Assembly (NCBI GenBank): GCA_035772785.1
Contig: JAOCPU010000025.1
Coordinates: forward strand, 124,001-188,000
Length of the DNA stretch: 64,000 nt
Source of the DNA: Phlebiopsis flavidoalba
Lineage: Eukaryota > Basidiomycota > Agaricomycetes > Polyporales > Phanerochaetaceae
Direction of reading: 5' to 3'
A program made the position numbers and the translations under genes. Positions 10,229-22,907 of this stretch are shown one piece after another; within the stretch, counting starts at the first letter, position 1; each line of letters opens with the position of its first letter. The notes under the pieces were generated by a model. It was not told the origin of the DNA. It saw only the letters and a list, made by a program, of their open reading frames with translations, and ran no database searches.

Positions 10229-12690
10229 GGGTTTGTGTACGCTTGTAATACTATCACTATGCCTGGCGGCCTCGGCACACTTCCGCCATTTCTTGCGGCA
10301 CGGACACATGCGCGACAAAAGTTCGCCATCGGCCTGCCATGGATCTGCGTGCGATCACGTCCTTGCCCCTCGCGCGGCGCGGGTGCGGGTGGCCAGCGGC
10401 GGCGGGGGCGCCTCCGACCCGTACCTGGTTCCTTGCTGCCGCCACGCGCGAGTGCGAACTGCTGCTAGCTGCTGCTGCCCGCGGAGGAAAGGGCGCGCGC
10501 CGCTGCAAAGAACAGCCTGAACCGAGTTTTGGCACGCGGTCCTCGGAATGCCACGCGGAAGGCGGGCTCCAGTGTACCCTTGCCGCCGCCAGTACCGTCA
10601 CCTCGCGACGCCCCCCAGCTGCCCATGCCGCGGCATCGGCCAGCCCAGGCGGCCGCGGGCGCACGCTACCGTGGATGGAACCTCCCGCACGCGCTGGGCT
10701 GCTGCGCTGGCGTCGTGCGCTGCGCAGGAGTGGCAGAGGCTGCAGCGGGGCATAAAACCCGCAGACCAGAGTTCTCTGCAGGTTTACGCGCGAATGCTCG
10801 CCCTGTCGCCGCAGGCGCCGCCGACTGGTCGAGAACACACCAGCCCATCCCCGCGCCTGGGCGCCAGCGCAACGTCCCCCTGCCAGGTCCTCATCCGCCG
10901 GTTTCTCTCGCGTCTCGCACGTCTCGTCCCCGGCCGCCGCCGGTCCCAGGGCTCGCCTTTGCTCGCGTTTCTCGTTCCTTGTCTCCAAGCCTCATGGCTT
11001 GATGCACTGCATGCCCACCGCGGCCAGTGCTCGGCAAAATTGCCATATCGCCCCGAGCTTGCATAGGCTTTCGCGGGCCTTCTGTGAATGGGTAATTTCA
11101 GATGTCCTTGATCCCAATCCGGACGTCCTCCCACGGCAGCTCTTGGTGTGCGAACTGCTCAGCCCGCGCCCCTGGATTGATAATATAATGGCCAGAATTG
11201 GCAAAACAGCACAGGCGTGCGCGCCGGTCCTTATCGCGTCGCCCTGCCTCTTGTTCTCTTTTTTTTTTCGCATTCTCGCTGCTGCTGGCTGGCTGCTGGA
11301 GCGAGTCGAGCCAGCCCTGGGCTGACCCGCCGCGCCACGGCGAGCGCGCGCAGCGGTGGCTTGAAATATTCGGCAATAATCGCGGGCGGTCCTGCCGCGC
11401 GTTGACGAGGGCCCGCGAGTGTATACATAGAAAGCGTGCCGCGTCCGCTTTGGGACGCCAGGAAACAGCAGCAGGCAACGCCGCCGGGGCGGTATGCATT
11501 CGCTCGCGCATACCAGGCACGAGAAATCGCGGTGGGACTCGTCGTCTCGTGCTGCTGATTGTTGCACCATGTGCGTCCATCACAGCATGCCCTCATTCCC
11601 TGTTCAGTAGGCGCGACGATAGGTTTTTACCGCGTCCGCTACGCTTTCTGGTGCCCCGCGCACCATGGGCTCATTCCTATGGGAAGCATCACCCTACGCA
11701 GCGTGGCTCCGACCTCCCGCGACGGCTGCCTGAGAGTGCTCGAGAGCGCGCCCCTGCCCCCTCGAGAGTCGACGAGAGACCAGGTGCTGCTGACTACGCC
11801 TGGGTACGCACAGGGCCCCCCGCTTCCCTTTGCGGGGCGCGCCAGCACACCCAGGGTCATTTCTCGCCGCCGTGGCCCCGTGCGCGTGCGTACTGGGTGG
11901 TGATCCCGCGATCATCGCCTCTGTGGATCCTCTGTGTTTTGTGTGTGTGCGCTCAATGGGCAGGCCCGTGCTGCGCTGCGCTCGCAACGCGGCGCGGACG
12001 ACGGCAGGCGCGCAGCGACGGTGGGAGCGCAACGGACTTCGAATGGCGGCGGGGCATATTGTCGATCACTGGCCCCGAGATATACATTCAATTCTGCACT
12101 TACGTAGACGTGAGTGCTTGCTTGGGCCTGCCGCGCAAAGACCCACTGACGCTTGTTGTTTCAGATCGTCTGCTTGCATGCCCCGCAAGGCAACGCTCTT
12201 TCTGGGACCCGCGGCCGGGGCCCATCCGTCATCTGCAGCGAGCTAGCGTCCGGTGTGTGCGCGATCGGGGACGCTCGTGTTCCCCCCTCGCGTCGCATAC
12301 TCCGGAGGGGCTGCCTGTGGTTCCCCCGGCGGGACGGTGGCGCGCTGGCAAGTAGCGATCCGCCTCCGCTGGCCATGCACACAGATCGAGAGGCGGCCGG
12401 ACGGCAGATCCGCATGCACCGGGACGGTGGCCAGCGATATCGATTTTCATGTTCGAGGATGATCTAGCGCAACTAAGGTTCCGGAATCTTCGCACCGTCC
12501 GTCAGTACACGCACCTGTTGATCACAGAAGGATTCACTGCCGGCGACTGGGTTGCACCCTTGTTGTCCAGAGAGCGAGAGAGAAAGGTACCCCGCGGCCA
12601 CATCGGCTGTCCAGGCCCTCGGAGAGAGCTCACGTTACGCCCAGGGAGCGGGTGAGGTCGGAATGAGTTAAAGACCCCTATATTATCATG
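10229..12690. other. GC-rich stretch without a supported gene
   Basis: Long open frames occur here, the longest on the plus strand at 11,198-12,355, but they are Arg/Pro/Ala-rich in several frames at once, as expected in very GC-rich DNA. Two gene-like signals stand out. One is ATAAAA at 10,752-10,757. The other is a well-formed intron at 12,110-12,164 (GTGAGT donor, CTGAC branch site, TTTCAG acceptor), suggesting that part of an unrecognised plus-strand transcript is present. I cannot assign a product. Confidence 0.4.
12110..12164 (+). other. Likely spliceosomal intron of an unassigned transcript
   Basis: 55 bases, GTGAGT at the donor, CTGAC 18 bases from the TTGTTTCAG acceptor. This matches the size and signals of introns in the identified genes of this window. 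The flanking frames are not recognisable. Confidence 0.35.
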
Positions 12691-12699
12691 CTCCGCAGA

Positions 12700-13470
12700 T
12701 GCCACCATGACCAGCAAAACGCCACGACAAACGCTCGCCCGCTATCGACCCCGCACCGCCGCGGCCCATTCCGACCGCACGCAGCCCCCTGATCGCGTTG
12801 CTCCTTGCACTCGCCGCCACCTATCCACCCACATTCATGCCGCGGCCCGTCGTAGCTCCGGAGCCCACCCCGGCGCGAGCCCAGCAGACAAAGAGTTCCC
12901 AAAGGGCGATTCGCAAGGAGAAGAATACAAGCGAGAGTGATGTCAGAGAACGCGAGCTATGAGATGTCGGCGGATCGTGAAATGAAGGCCCTTCAAAGTA
13001 CGTGCCGCGCCCATCGCGCGCCCCCGTGCTCCCGGAGCTCCGCGCGGCCGCGCCCATACTTGCCCCTCCCCTGCGGACCTGTGCCCGCATCGCCCTGACC
13101 GCCAGCACACAGGGGCCATCACGCAGGACCCCGAACGCGCGACGATGCGCTGGCCCGAGCTACCTGGAACGGACAATATCGTGGTCAAGTACCACGTCAT
13201 CATCGAGGGCCTGGCCGCACGGGACGAGTGCCGTTCCGGCAACCGTCTCTGGACGTGTCGAAGCCTGCAGAAACTGCGACATCCTCCTCCGCGGGGCTGG
13301 CAGAGCGGCCAGATCTTGGCTTCCGCCGCCTCGCGAGGAACGAGTTTCCAGATGCTCGCCGCCGCGCGCGCCGTCGCCGTCGCAGGCGAGAGGCGAGGCG
13401 CAGGCAGGCAGCGCGGCCGTGGGTGGCCAGGCGTCGGTCCGCGGTCGCGGCTGCTGGTAGCTGTCGAGTG
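12700..13470 (+). CDS. Candidate plus-strand gene, unrecognised
   Basis: Coding-like pieces on the plus strand are MSENASYEMSADREMKALQ (12,940-12,996), followed by a GTACGT donor and an acceptor at about 13,108 (CACACAG), then GAITQDPERATMRWPELPGT and NIVVKYHVIIEGLAARDE to about 13,230. A Ser/Ala/Gly-rich, probably disordered tail with frame changes follows and ends QASVRGRGCW with a stop at about 13,460. The stretch before 12,940 (RPVVAPEPTPARAQQTKSSQ) may be an N-terminal exon. I know no family with this sequence. The strongest part is 13,110-13,230. Confidence 0.35.
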
Positions 13471-15640
13471 TATCATCATGAGCTTCTCACACGTTGCCAT
13501 CCGCGTCGGCGGCGGTCCCGGTCACTCTGGCCGTTGTCCCCGTGTTGCTCTCCGTGCTTACGGTTTGTATATGTCGAGATTCGGATCTGTGGGCTAGGCT
13601 TAATTTTTTCTTGTCTTGTCTTTTTTTTGTGTGGTCCCATGTAAAACAAAGAAATACACGGCTTTCCTCACACGGTGCGCGGACGGCAAGGGTGCTGCGC
13701 TTACAATTGGCCCGCGTATTTGTCCGCAGGTCTGCTGGGCACGCTGACATTGGGCAGCAGAGCGACTAAAGTTGCATCCGGGCGGGCGCCCACACAAATC
13801 TAGCGCGCCTGTCCTCGTGCATGCACATTTTGCAGGCAGCCATGCACGCTAGGTCAGCACCGATGGTACCCATCAGCGGCCCTGTAGTCTCGTCGCATCA
13901 GGTGTAAAACGCCAGCCCGGGAGCAAATCTATCAGCCAGAAGTCTCCCTCGAGCAGCCGTGTCTCCCAGTCGTGATTATTGCCCGCCCGCCTTGCCCTCC
14001 GTGAGGGTCCCCCTGCCCCCGCCCCGCCGCGCGCCCCCGCCAGGGCAACCACGCCCCACTGCCTTTGTGTGGAGGGACACCCACGCGCGCGAGATCCCCA
14101 CTCCGCATGGAGGCGGCGGTGGCACAGACCATTCATCCTCGCGCAGCGCTCCGTGCGGCAGCTGACAATCCAGAGCGGACCCTCTCGGGACCTGGTGCAG
14201 GCTCTCATCATGCCCGCGGGAAGGGACACGGGTTGAAGCACAGGCGTGGCACACCCGAAACGCGGCGGCCAAGCGGCATGCAGTCCAGCGATGCGCACCC
14301 ACGCCCCAGGGTACCCGCCCCCCACGCAAGCCGCGTGCATGAGAAAGAACGCTGCGGTCTTAATTTTTTATGCAGCGGCCTTTCTCGCGTCGAAGGGCAT
14401 TTTTTCTCTGTCTTTCGGCGGCGTGGATAAGGACAGACACAGCAGCGGGGCGTCCGGCGCGCTGGGGGCCGTCGCGCAAACCATGGCTACAACAAATCAC
14501 CCGGCGCACGCTGCACACCCTCGAACTCTCTGCCGCGCAATGCGTGCGTCCACCGCGCCCCGCCCACTGGGTCGCCGCACGGTGGCGGGGAACGCAACCT
14601 AAACCTGACAGGCGGTGGCAGTCCGCTAGCCGCCCCCGATGACGGTGCACACCCAGCTGTCCCCGGCCCTCATCAACAATCAGAAACACGCGCACGGGGC
14701 CAGTAGCACCGCACGACGTCGCCAGTCGCCGCCAGCCGTGTCCTTGACGTGATAGCCCCCGCGCCAGAGCGGACGTCCTGCCATACACGGGCATCTGCGC
14801 TTCCAGCGCGAGAAGCTTTTTCTCTCGCGAGCCCGAGGGGCGCAGGCAGCCAGACCAGCTGAGCCACCACAACGGCAAAAACAAAAACAAAGAAACAGAA
14901 ACATGCGCCGCGACGCGCACGGGCGTGCAGCACTGTGAATAACCGACACCTGCTCGATGCGGCGCGCCCCGGCGGGAAGCCAGCCCAGCTCGGGCTCGCA
15001 CTGGGCTCTGATCGCCGGGCGCGCGGCGCCGCGCGGCCGACGCGCCCTCGCTCCCCGCCGCGCACCCGCCGCCCAGGCGCGAGGCGCACCCCGCCCCGCC
15101 CGCGCGCTGGCCGGCGCAGCCAGGGGCGAGCTGTGCGCACCGCTTGGGCGCGGGGGCGATGCGATCTGGGGGGCCTCGGGGTGATGTGTGACGCGGACCC
15201 TGGGAAGAGACCCGTTCTGCGGTCGGGCCACGGCGCGTGGGGGGGCTATTGGTGGCGCGCGGGCGGCGTCGTGTGCGTGTCATGGCGCGTTCTGTGCGCA
15301 GGGCCATGCCGTACACGACGCCGTGCGCAGCGAGCAGCAGGGCGATGCTGGTGTCAACTGCTCGCGAGATCACACCGCGTCCGCCGCGCCCGGCAGCTTC
15401 ACTGAGTCTCAATTGCCCCCAACCGCCGGAAGCCTGGCTTCGGGCGCAGACGGCTCACCTTCGAATGACGCAAAAGGGCCCCACGTCTGGGCGGGTCTTT
15501 TTTTCGTCGCGGGCAGCCAGTCGGTCGATATGGCACCGGACGTCCTATGGTCGCTGGCAGAATGTTCCCGAGTCAAAGCAGTATTGATTGGAAAAAGAGG
15601 ATAGGTAATAGTCCACAGTCGACCTACACAAGGGTCCTTG
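13470..15640. other. GC-rich stretch without a supported gene
   Basis: The longest frame, minus strand 15,412-14,360, is Arg/Ala/Gly/Pro-rich and has competing open frames on both strands. A short minus-strand piece near 14,000-13,880 (WETRLLEGDFWLIDLLPGWR) reads more like protein but stands alone. Nothing here can be named. Confidence 0.4.
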
Positions 15641-15644
15641 CGCC

Positions 15645-18600
15645 TCAACGAGGCGGCTTTTGTTTTCTTCTTGCCTTCGGCCTCTGCTCGAAAGCGTCTT
15701 TTGGCGGGCTTTCAGGTCCCGCCCGAGCAGGTCGTCCTTCCGCACTTGGTATATGCGCACCTAGAGGACCGCCATGAGTAAAATATGTCACGTCTATCTG
15801 CAAAGCCGACACCCACAATCCAATTCTCTGACGTGAAGGCCTCATCTGTAATGGGGCCAATTTGTCAGCGTCACGCATGAGAGTCTGGAAGCCTCCGCCT
15901 ACCCAGATAGTCCAGAGTTGGGGCCGGTCTTGGGCATCTGTTGTCCGCGCACACGGTCCATGGCCGGTTGCCCACCGAATAATTCGTTATACCTGGCCAT
16001 CACGCAACGTTAACGTCCCGCACGGTGGGCAGCTAGGCGGAAACTCACCGGTAGTACGACATCTTGTACATCAAGCTGTTCTTCATGGTGTCCGCCCAAA
16101 CCATCCCACAACGCGCGGTCGTCGAATCGCGCCCCCCCCCGACTCCGTACTCGCCCTTTTGGTGAAGTAGTTCGGCTCCTGGATCTCATCGGGCCAGACG
16201 CCCTGCGCTTTGATCCTGACCACCACAGAACTTGTGCTGATGTCACGTCGCCCAGAGTAGCCGAGCAGCCCGCCGAATATAACTCAGCACGTAGTCCACG
16301 TCGTGCTTGCGCAGGATTTCGGGTACGCGACCTCCTCGCTGCTCGACATGTGGCCTTGCCGACGGTGGCAATATGCGCTGCGGGACATGATGAGCCGGGC
16401 TCAGCATCACCAAAATAGGAAGGTGTTTTCTCACTGTTGTTCCATGTGTTGTTGTTGTCCACCCAAAGGTCGGCCTATCGGCCAGATCCAGCGATCTGGT
16501 AGCCGTAGTCCCACCAGCTCCATGACCACGGCGTGTCCTTTGGGGTGTGTTTTTGTCTGAGAAGCCAAATAGTAGGCCTCGCGGAAGTCGTCAATGATGT
16601 GTTGGCTGCCGTCAGCGTTTTTGCGAAGCCAGGACGACGGACGGCGACGAGTACGCGTTCGCCGGACCCAGGTACAGTGCAGTGCACGAAGAAGTTATGA
16701 GCATCCCCAGCTGCGTTCTTCAACAGCACAATGAGGCGGCTGTTGAGCCCCAAAGATGCCACGCGGCCTGCTCGAGTTCCCCGGACAAGTGGGACAGCGT
16801 GTTGAGTGGATCGCTCCATGAAACTCAGCGGAGGTGTGGGAGAGCTTGCCTTCTTTAAGCCTTCTTGGATGCATCCTGAGACGCAGGGGTCGTCCTCGGT
16901 CGGTCAGGAGCATGCCGGAACGGGCTGCAGATGGGTCCGATGTATGCGGTTCAAGCAGGGTGAGGAGCGAGAGCGATGTGCCGCCGCTATCGCAAACAAC
17001 GGGGTAGAGGGTGAGCATGAGGACGGACCATGACCCCGGCAAAGTAGCTGGCCACGACGGAGTAAAGGATGACGAAGATGTGCTCGTCGCGCAACTTGCC
17101 TGAAACACTGAATGACCACGCCCGCACAGGGAACAAGAAGACAAGGAAGTGTAAATCCATGACAAAAGGAGGGCCACCGCCGTCGGCTGGTGGTTCCGAT
17201 ATACGGAGGCAATGATGGGTATGTACCTGATCGCGATTGGTCAGGGTGTGTCGCAGACAAGGTGAGTTTTTGATGATCCCACTTTTTTGGGCGTAGCCAG
17301 TGTAGTGTCCAAAGAACACGTGTGAATAAAATTTTATAAGATTTGTTATTTTGGCCCTCTCCTCTTCTATAACAAAGTGAATGAAGCGGCCAGTCCATGG
17401 GGGCAATCCCACCCTTTGTAGGTAAGACCCGAGATAGATAGAGCGCCCAAGAAACCCATCGCCAATGTGACGGAGGCATAAAGGAGCGTTCTGGGAATAG
17501 CTTCGATAGACACATGGGACCGCACAAGCTTCAGCGAATGCAATGATCTGGAGGAGACAACCAAATACCACCTGAAGAAATCATATCAGCTTCTTGTCCG
17601 TTAGATGGGACATGAGACGCATACCAAGAGCAGCCCATATGTTCGCTCGTCGTTCGGACGGGTGGAACCCCAACGAATGGTACCTGCATACTGGCAATTG
17701 TGTTGCGATGGCATACCACATCGAAGTGTATGCGACATAGAGGCGGCTGCTGAAGCGTCCCATGATCATAAGCGTCCGGGAACCGTTAACGTAGAAGGGA
17801 TTCATGTTAGTGATCTAAAATGCGTTAACCGCCTGGAGAGAATTCGATCAGTGTTGCAACCTCAACTCGCTAGAAGAGATCTCTCACCCCATGCTGGCAA
17901 CCATGTAGACAATAGAAGAGCGCGGCAATAGTGCCAAAAGCGCGCTGCCGGTCTTCAGGGTCCTTAATCCAACAAAGAATGGCTGAACATGAGGAGAAGA
18001 TGGCGATGGCTTCGTTATCATAGGATCCGGCAAAACGGGAACGAGAGATGTAGCCAGGAACAATTGCAAATGAATGCGGCACTCCACGAGCAGCCTCCCG
18101 CGCGCTTTCGATTCGTCCCTTCATCTTCTTTCGTGCTCAAAACCTGCCATTCATGCGTTCAGAAGGTGAACATGATTGACAGATGTACTGATCATTCACA
18201 ATCTATGGGTCGTCGGCCCAAGCGGTGAGCGCGCTGAAACCAGGAGCTAACAGGACACAAATGCTTCCGTATGTCTCTACCGGCAGATGCAGGGCGTGAA
18301 AGAATGTTGTAGATGCTCACGCCACTGGTGGCCATGAGACCTGGATATACGGTGCCTCCTACGACACTAGGCCCCCCCGCCAAAGAGGATATACCACGCG
18401 GTGGGTGTCCAAAAACCAATTCCAGAACGCCGCCTGCGTTACTAAATGAGTGTCCAAACATGCGCTGAGTCGGAAGCAGATACGCACATAGAAGCCCTTT
18501 GCGGCCAAAAGCCTAGTAGCGCGACTGTTCGCGGACTCATTCAGACAAGCACCTGAGAATACTAGAAACGATGCATACTAGTTGAACCATGGGTCGCTTT

Positions 18601-18850
18601 AGATTCACGTTAGTAAGCTAAGTAGCCTCACAGAGTTTGCACACTTACAATTCGTGGGGATGATACTCTCAAAGTTCACGACCGCGAACAACCTCGAGGA
18701 TATAGCACGCGGGCAGAAATGAATGCAAGCGCGACAATCCGCAAAAGCGAGGATGTATTCTTGTGGGGGAACCGTCTCACGGAGGATAGATGTTTGACGG
18801 CAGCGAGTTACGACCTTGGTGGCCATTGCCACAGTATCTAAAAGCAATGG
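15645..18850 (-). CDS. stt3: STT3, catalytic subunit of oligosaccharyltransferase (frameshifted)
   Basis: A multi-pass ER membrane enzyme that moves the oligosaccharide from dolichyl diphosphate to Asn in N-X-S/T sequons. Family landmarks in order on the minus strand are ISSRLFAVVNFESII (about 18,700), VVGGTVYPGLMATSGV (about 18,360), VPGYISRS and AGSYDNEAIAIF (about 18,050), RFSSRLYVAYTS (about 17,740), PWTGRF (about 17,390), VMDLHFLVFLFPV (about 17,160), SYFAGVMV (about 17,030), the catalytic SWWDYGYQI (about 16,520), VDNNNTWNN (about 16,460), EILRKHDVDYVL (about 16,300), VDDRA, SLMYKMSYYR (about 16,060), DRVRGQQMPKTGP (about 15,960), DEAFTSENWIV (about 15,840), RIYQVRKDDLLGRDLK (about 15,750) and a basic tail ending RRKQKPPR at the stop near 15,645. 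Many short introns interrupt the gene and one-base indels recur. The start is uncertain; NTSSLLRIVALAFISA at about 18,760 is the first transmembrane segment. Confidence 0.9.
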
Positions 18851-19205
18851 TTAGTACTAACCGTTTGGTTACGTGCTCGGTAGTGACGTGTAGTGTCGGA
18901 AGAGAAAAGCGAGTGAGATGCGGGAGGTCGCTGATGGATGCAGTCCGGAGTATCCCAGTCGTGCGCGACGTGTCCGTCACTGCAGCGCGCGCACCGTCGG
19001 TATAAGACGCCTCACATATTAATATCCTCGGGCGAACGCGCCCCACAAAGCGGCCCGCTCTGGCCGCCAGCTAGTCGTGCGAAGTGCTATCATCATATCT
19101 AGAGTCTTTTCCTCGTCTAAGTACCGAAGACATGAATCCACATGATTAATACGCGTTCGTGGGTTCAATAAATTCCGAAATTTATTAGTGGTTGATGTAA
19201 ACATT
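18851..19205. other. Gap upstream of stt3
   Basis: Short open frames only. The stt3 start codon and promoter should lie at or just before 18,850. I see no clear TATA box and no other gene. Confidence 0.3.
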
Positions 19206-19209
19206 GGTC

Positions 19210-19930
19210 TGTGTTCATTTCATCGCTTCCGACGTAATCTGAGGCGTTTTGCATCTGAAATCTGGCACAGCACACTGGGACCCACATGGCAAACACTGAG
19301 AAACCTCGCACTCTTTCTGTCGATGACATTCAGCGTGATAGACACATACGCAAGTACCGCTTACCTTATCAATGCCCTCTGCCAGTGCACGCATAGTGCG
19401 CACCAGGTTTTCCAGAAACCCCACGCGAAACAATCCGCAGCGATATTCTTCTCTTGGTCCCGTGCGCAACTCCAAACTGTGCACAGCTCGTTGTGCACAC
19501 CGAGGCTACGGAGATGACTGCCGACGACAGCAGCGAGTTCCATATCCTCAGCCACCCACTCCCATGGCGCTACCTTGAAGCGATCAGGTGCCTGTGTTTC
19601 TGCCCAGCTTTGAGACGAAGGCCTTCAGGAGGAGTTATCGCAACTTTTTTGCCCCTTTCCCGAATCTCAGCACCGGACAAGAGGACGAGTCTCCACTGGT
19701 AGTGGTCCTTACCGTGGATTAATCTGGTCGCGGGATTCAGCATGAAAAGAAGGTAGCCGGCGGGTGCGGGATGGGGACAACGGTGCAGGCCGAACACACC
19801 CATCGATTAGGCTCCGGCCCTGAGGGTAGGAAGTCTGTTGACGGGGAAGGTGGTTGAACTCTTGGACGAGGCTTGCAATTTCAGCGTCGCTCAAGGAAGG
19901 AAGTGTCGGGACGGTTCATTCTGATAGCTG
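19210..19930 (-). CDS. Unrecognised minus-strand gene
   Basis: Reading down the minus strand from about 19,925, MNRPDTS is followed by SDAEIASLVQEFNHLPRQQ (frameshift between them) and HAESRDQINPR. A likely intron starts GTAAGGACC (about 19,715). The next exon, from about 19,580, gives RFKVAPWEWVAEDMELAAVV, GSHLRSLGVHNELCTVW and then, in a shifted frame, GLFRVGFLENLVRTMRALAE, ending at a GTAAGC donor near 19,365. The last exon and stop are unclear. It looks like an ordinary soluble fungal protein, but I cannot name the family. It is encoded on the same strand as stt3, upstream of it, and could be part of a longer gene. Confidence 0.4.
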
Positions 19931-19934
19931 GGAG

Positions 19935-22900
19935 CCACAAAGAAATGAGAATAAGAGGCACGGAGATCCGGAGTATTACACTCACCTGTGGCTTGTTTCA
20001 AGTCCAACGACCTTGGCCCTGCCTACCCACAATCCATGCTAGCCCTTTAAATCGTTTCTGCTCTGCCAGCGACCTTCGGTGTTGAGTGCCGCGACGAGCC
20101 TCTTCGTAGCTGCTTTCATGCGCCTTGGACGAACACAGTGAAAAGGGACACCATCGACAGGTATCTGTGAATAGCAATGAGCTAGCCCATCGTATACCTG
20201 CTATTCGCCCGGAGTAGAACCAGGGTTCAAGGGTAGTTTTGGACGATGAGCCTTCAGGATAGAGTGGACGACTTAATAACCGAATCGCGCTGTGGTTCTT
20301 CACAACATGGAGAGCGGTGCAACCCTCAGATCTCCAGCGAGGGTCGTAAGCTCTAACTGACCAAATGGGGAAGCAGATGCGGACTATGGTTATCAACCTA
20401 TCGTGATAGCCTGGTGGAAAAGACTCCAATGGCGGTAGTATGAGATCATACAACAATGAGCAAGCCAATCTCACGGGGTCGAGGCCCCAACACGCAGGCG
20501 CATTTGTCATGAGCTGGATCTATAGGGATCATGGAGCCCCGCGCGACAGCCACGTCCAGAAGAGTTCTGTAACCCTGCACGTCTCTTCGTCATATACCCG
20601 AGTCGGACGCATCGTTTTGCTGCTTGTGCACTCGGCGAATTGACGTAAATATGAGGCGGGAGTGTTCCTACACCCTCGTTGTGTAGAACATGACACTATC
20701 CGGGGCCACGATGAGCGGATGGGTTACCGTTCGTTTGAGGATATCATGCTCACACCAAGCTACAGGGTTGCAACGCGGGATCTCTTGTGTTCATGGCCGC
20801 CATGGGAGCGGACTGCCAACGTTCTAGGCTTATGTCGGGTCTAACTAACCATCTGAGGAAGTATGCCACAAAATTAGCCGTGCGTCTGACAAGCGTGAGT
20901 CGGAGGATATGTATTCGCTTATCGTTTGAGACACCAGTAAAGGTAGCATTTTCCTACGATGTCAACACAGCGAGTTGTAGACCTATCCTGTGGGATGGTC
21001 GCGATGCGTGTGCCGATTCGGGCACATTTCCTGCTTTAGACGTTGGCTTCGACCTTTTACATTCCTAGGTTGCCCCAGATGGGCTGAAGGTAACACGACG
21101 TAGGAGGGAATGTCGGTCTGACTCAATTGCCGGTTGTGTCCGCCAGTGGCCTTGTTAGTCTTGCATCGATTAACACGCATCCATATTCGACGTCGGACCT
21201 TGAGGAGCTTTCCGGGCTGTTAAGGGTCCAAGCGTCAGTATATCACTCCACCATACGCCTCAAGCGGAATAAGTCGAACCGCATACCCTGCCAGCTGATA
21301 TGTCTGACCACATGGAAAGCTCCTGACTACCACCTGAATATTTCATTTAGTTTGAACCAAACCTTGACGGAGCACGTACCAGTACAATCTGACTAGGCGC
21401 TATGAACTGCTGCCACACGGTTATACATCAGCACGTCAATTAGCATAGACCAATGACCAGGACATACAGACGTAGAATCATATTGAACCATAGCATTCAG
21501 CCTTCTCCCTCACCGTCAGTTTGACGTAAATACTGATCGGACGGTACAGAAGTTCAGCTGTGCCTCACTAGACTCGTAGTCTCCCGTTGCCCCGTCCACC
21601 TCCGCACGCGTGCGCATCATGCCATCGTCTTGGCAGACGACGATTGGTCGATAGCTAGCAGTCTTCTAATGAGAGCTTAACCCTCTTGTTATCTGTCTGA
21701 ACCATGGCACGAGTAATCAGCGACGGACCAGCGCAGAGGTAGAAAAAAAAGCATATGTGTGCGCTCCGCTTGATCGTACACCGAATTACGTGACTGCTTT
21801 CCCGTATAGCAAAACACTATTCAACACCATGTAGGCGGCTCCATACCAGTGGAGAGACGTATCAGATAGGCTTGCTCTATCTTGCAAAACCAAAGTCAAT
21901 GGGGAGAGTCCACCGGACATCCAACGGATGCCCACCACCCATCCCCTCGACGACGAAATAGGGCGATGCGTTTGGGGTGCCACATCGCAGGGGTAACGTC
22001 GGGAGTGAAGACTGAATAGCGCATTCAGCCACAGAAGGCGGACATGAATGGGGCCTTATTCCTGCACCTCGAGGACAGCTCGAGGATCTACAAATCGCTC
22101 GGAAGCGCCTTGGCCCTAGAAGCGCCGCAAATAGGGTCAAACAAGTCGCGCACGCCTGCCGGCTGGCGAAAGGCTGCAAGACAATTGGCAGGAGACTTAC
22201 CGGCACGATATAGGCTCTTGCCGACACAAGCTTTTCGTTTCAGGATCGGCCTGGACCTCCATGTCAAAAGCGACATGAGGCGTGTGAAAGCCTCGGATTG
22301 AACCAATACCCGGCTGGACGCTTTCACGCAGTGCCTTCGCGGTGAATGATAGGGTATTTTTTCGTGAACCCATTTTTCTCCCCCCATTTTGTCTTAGAAG
22401 AAGGTTAGTTTTTTTTACATTTGAGAGAAATACAGGAAACTTGAGGCCCATCGACCACCTGACTTTCAACGCTGTCTGGGTGCGATGAATTGTCGAACGA
22501 TTAGCATTCACTTTTTGTATTTGCACAAATTGATGAATGGAGGACGTACCTATCCGATAGGAGGACGTCGCATGTTGCACCCGAACTTCTTATAACCATC
22601 GAAACCGCGCAGTCCGCGCATGTTGTGCAGCGCGTCAGCGGGTCGGTCCGTCATTTGAGGGGGTTGGTGAATCGTCGCGATGAGCACGCACACTCATATA
22701 GAGTTCCCCGAGTCCAGCCGTGTATAGCGTGCAAGCCAAATTGAGGCAACACTAGGGATATCGATCAAAGTCGTGCACGCGGTATAACATTTCAAACACG
22801 ACAATCCAAACACGGTTTCCAGAGAAATGATTAAGATCCAGCAAGGCCACGACCTTTTCACCGGTCAGCTCAACCCACAGCACAGGGTATACATCACATA
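19935..22900. other. 3 kb without a supported gene
   Basis: Base composition is more balanced than in 4.5-15.6 kb. Only short frames are present. Two look weakly protein-like but overlap on opposite strands: plus 22,044-22,301 and minus 22,580-22,088. I find no splice-consistent gene, repeat or RNA gene that I can defend. Confidence 0.4.
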
Positions 22901-22907
22901 CAAAACA

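Noticed and set aside
11198..12355. 385-residue open frame on the plus strand
   Set aside because: Arg/Pro/Ser-rich with competing open frames, in very GC-rich DNA where stops are rare. No domain or splice support for the frame as a whole.
14360..15412. 350-residue open frame on the minus strand
   Set aside because: Low-complexity Arg/Ala/Gly composition and equally open frames on both strands; no recognisable motif.
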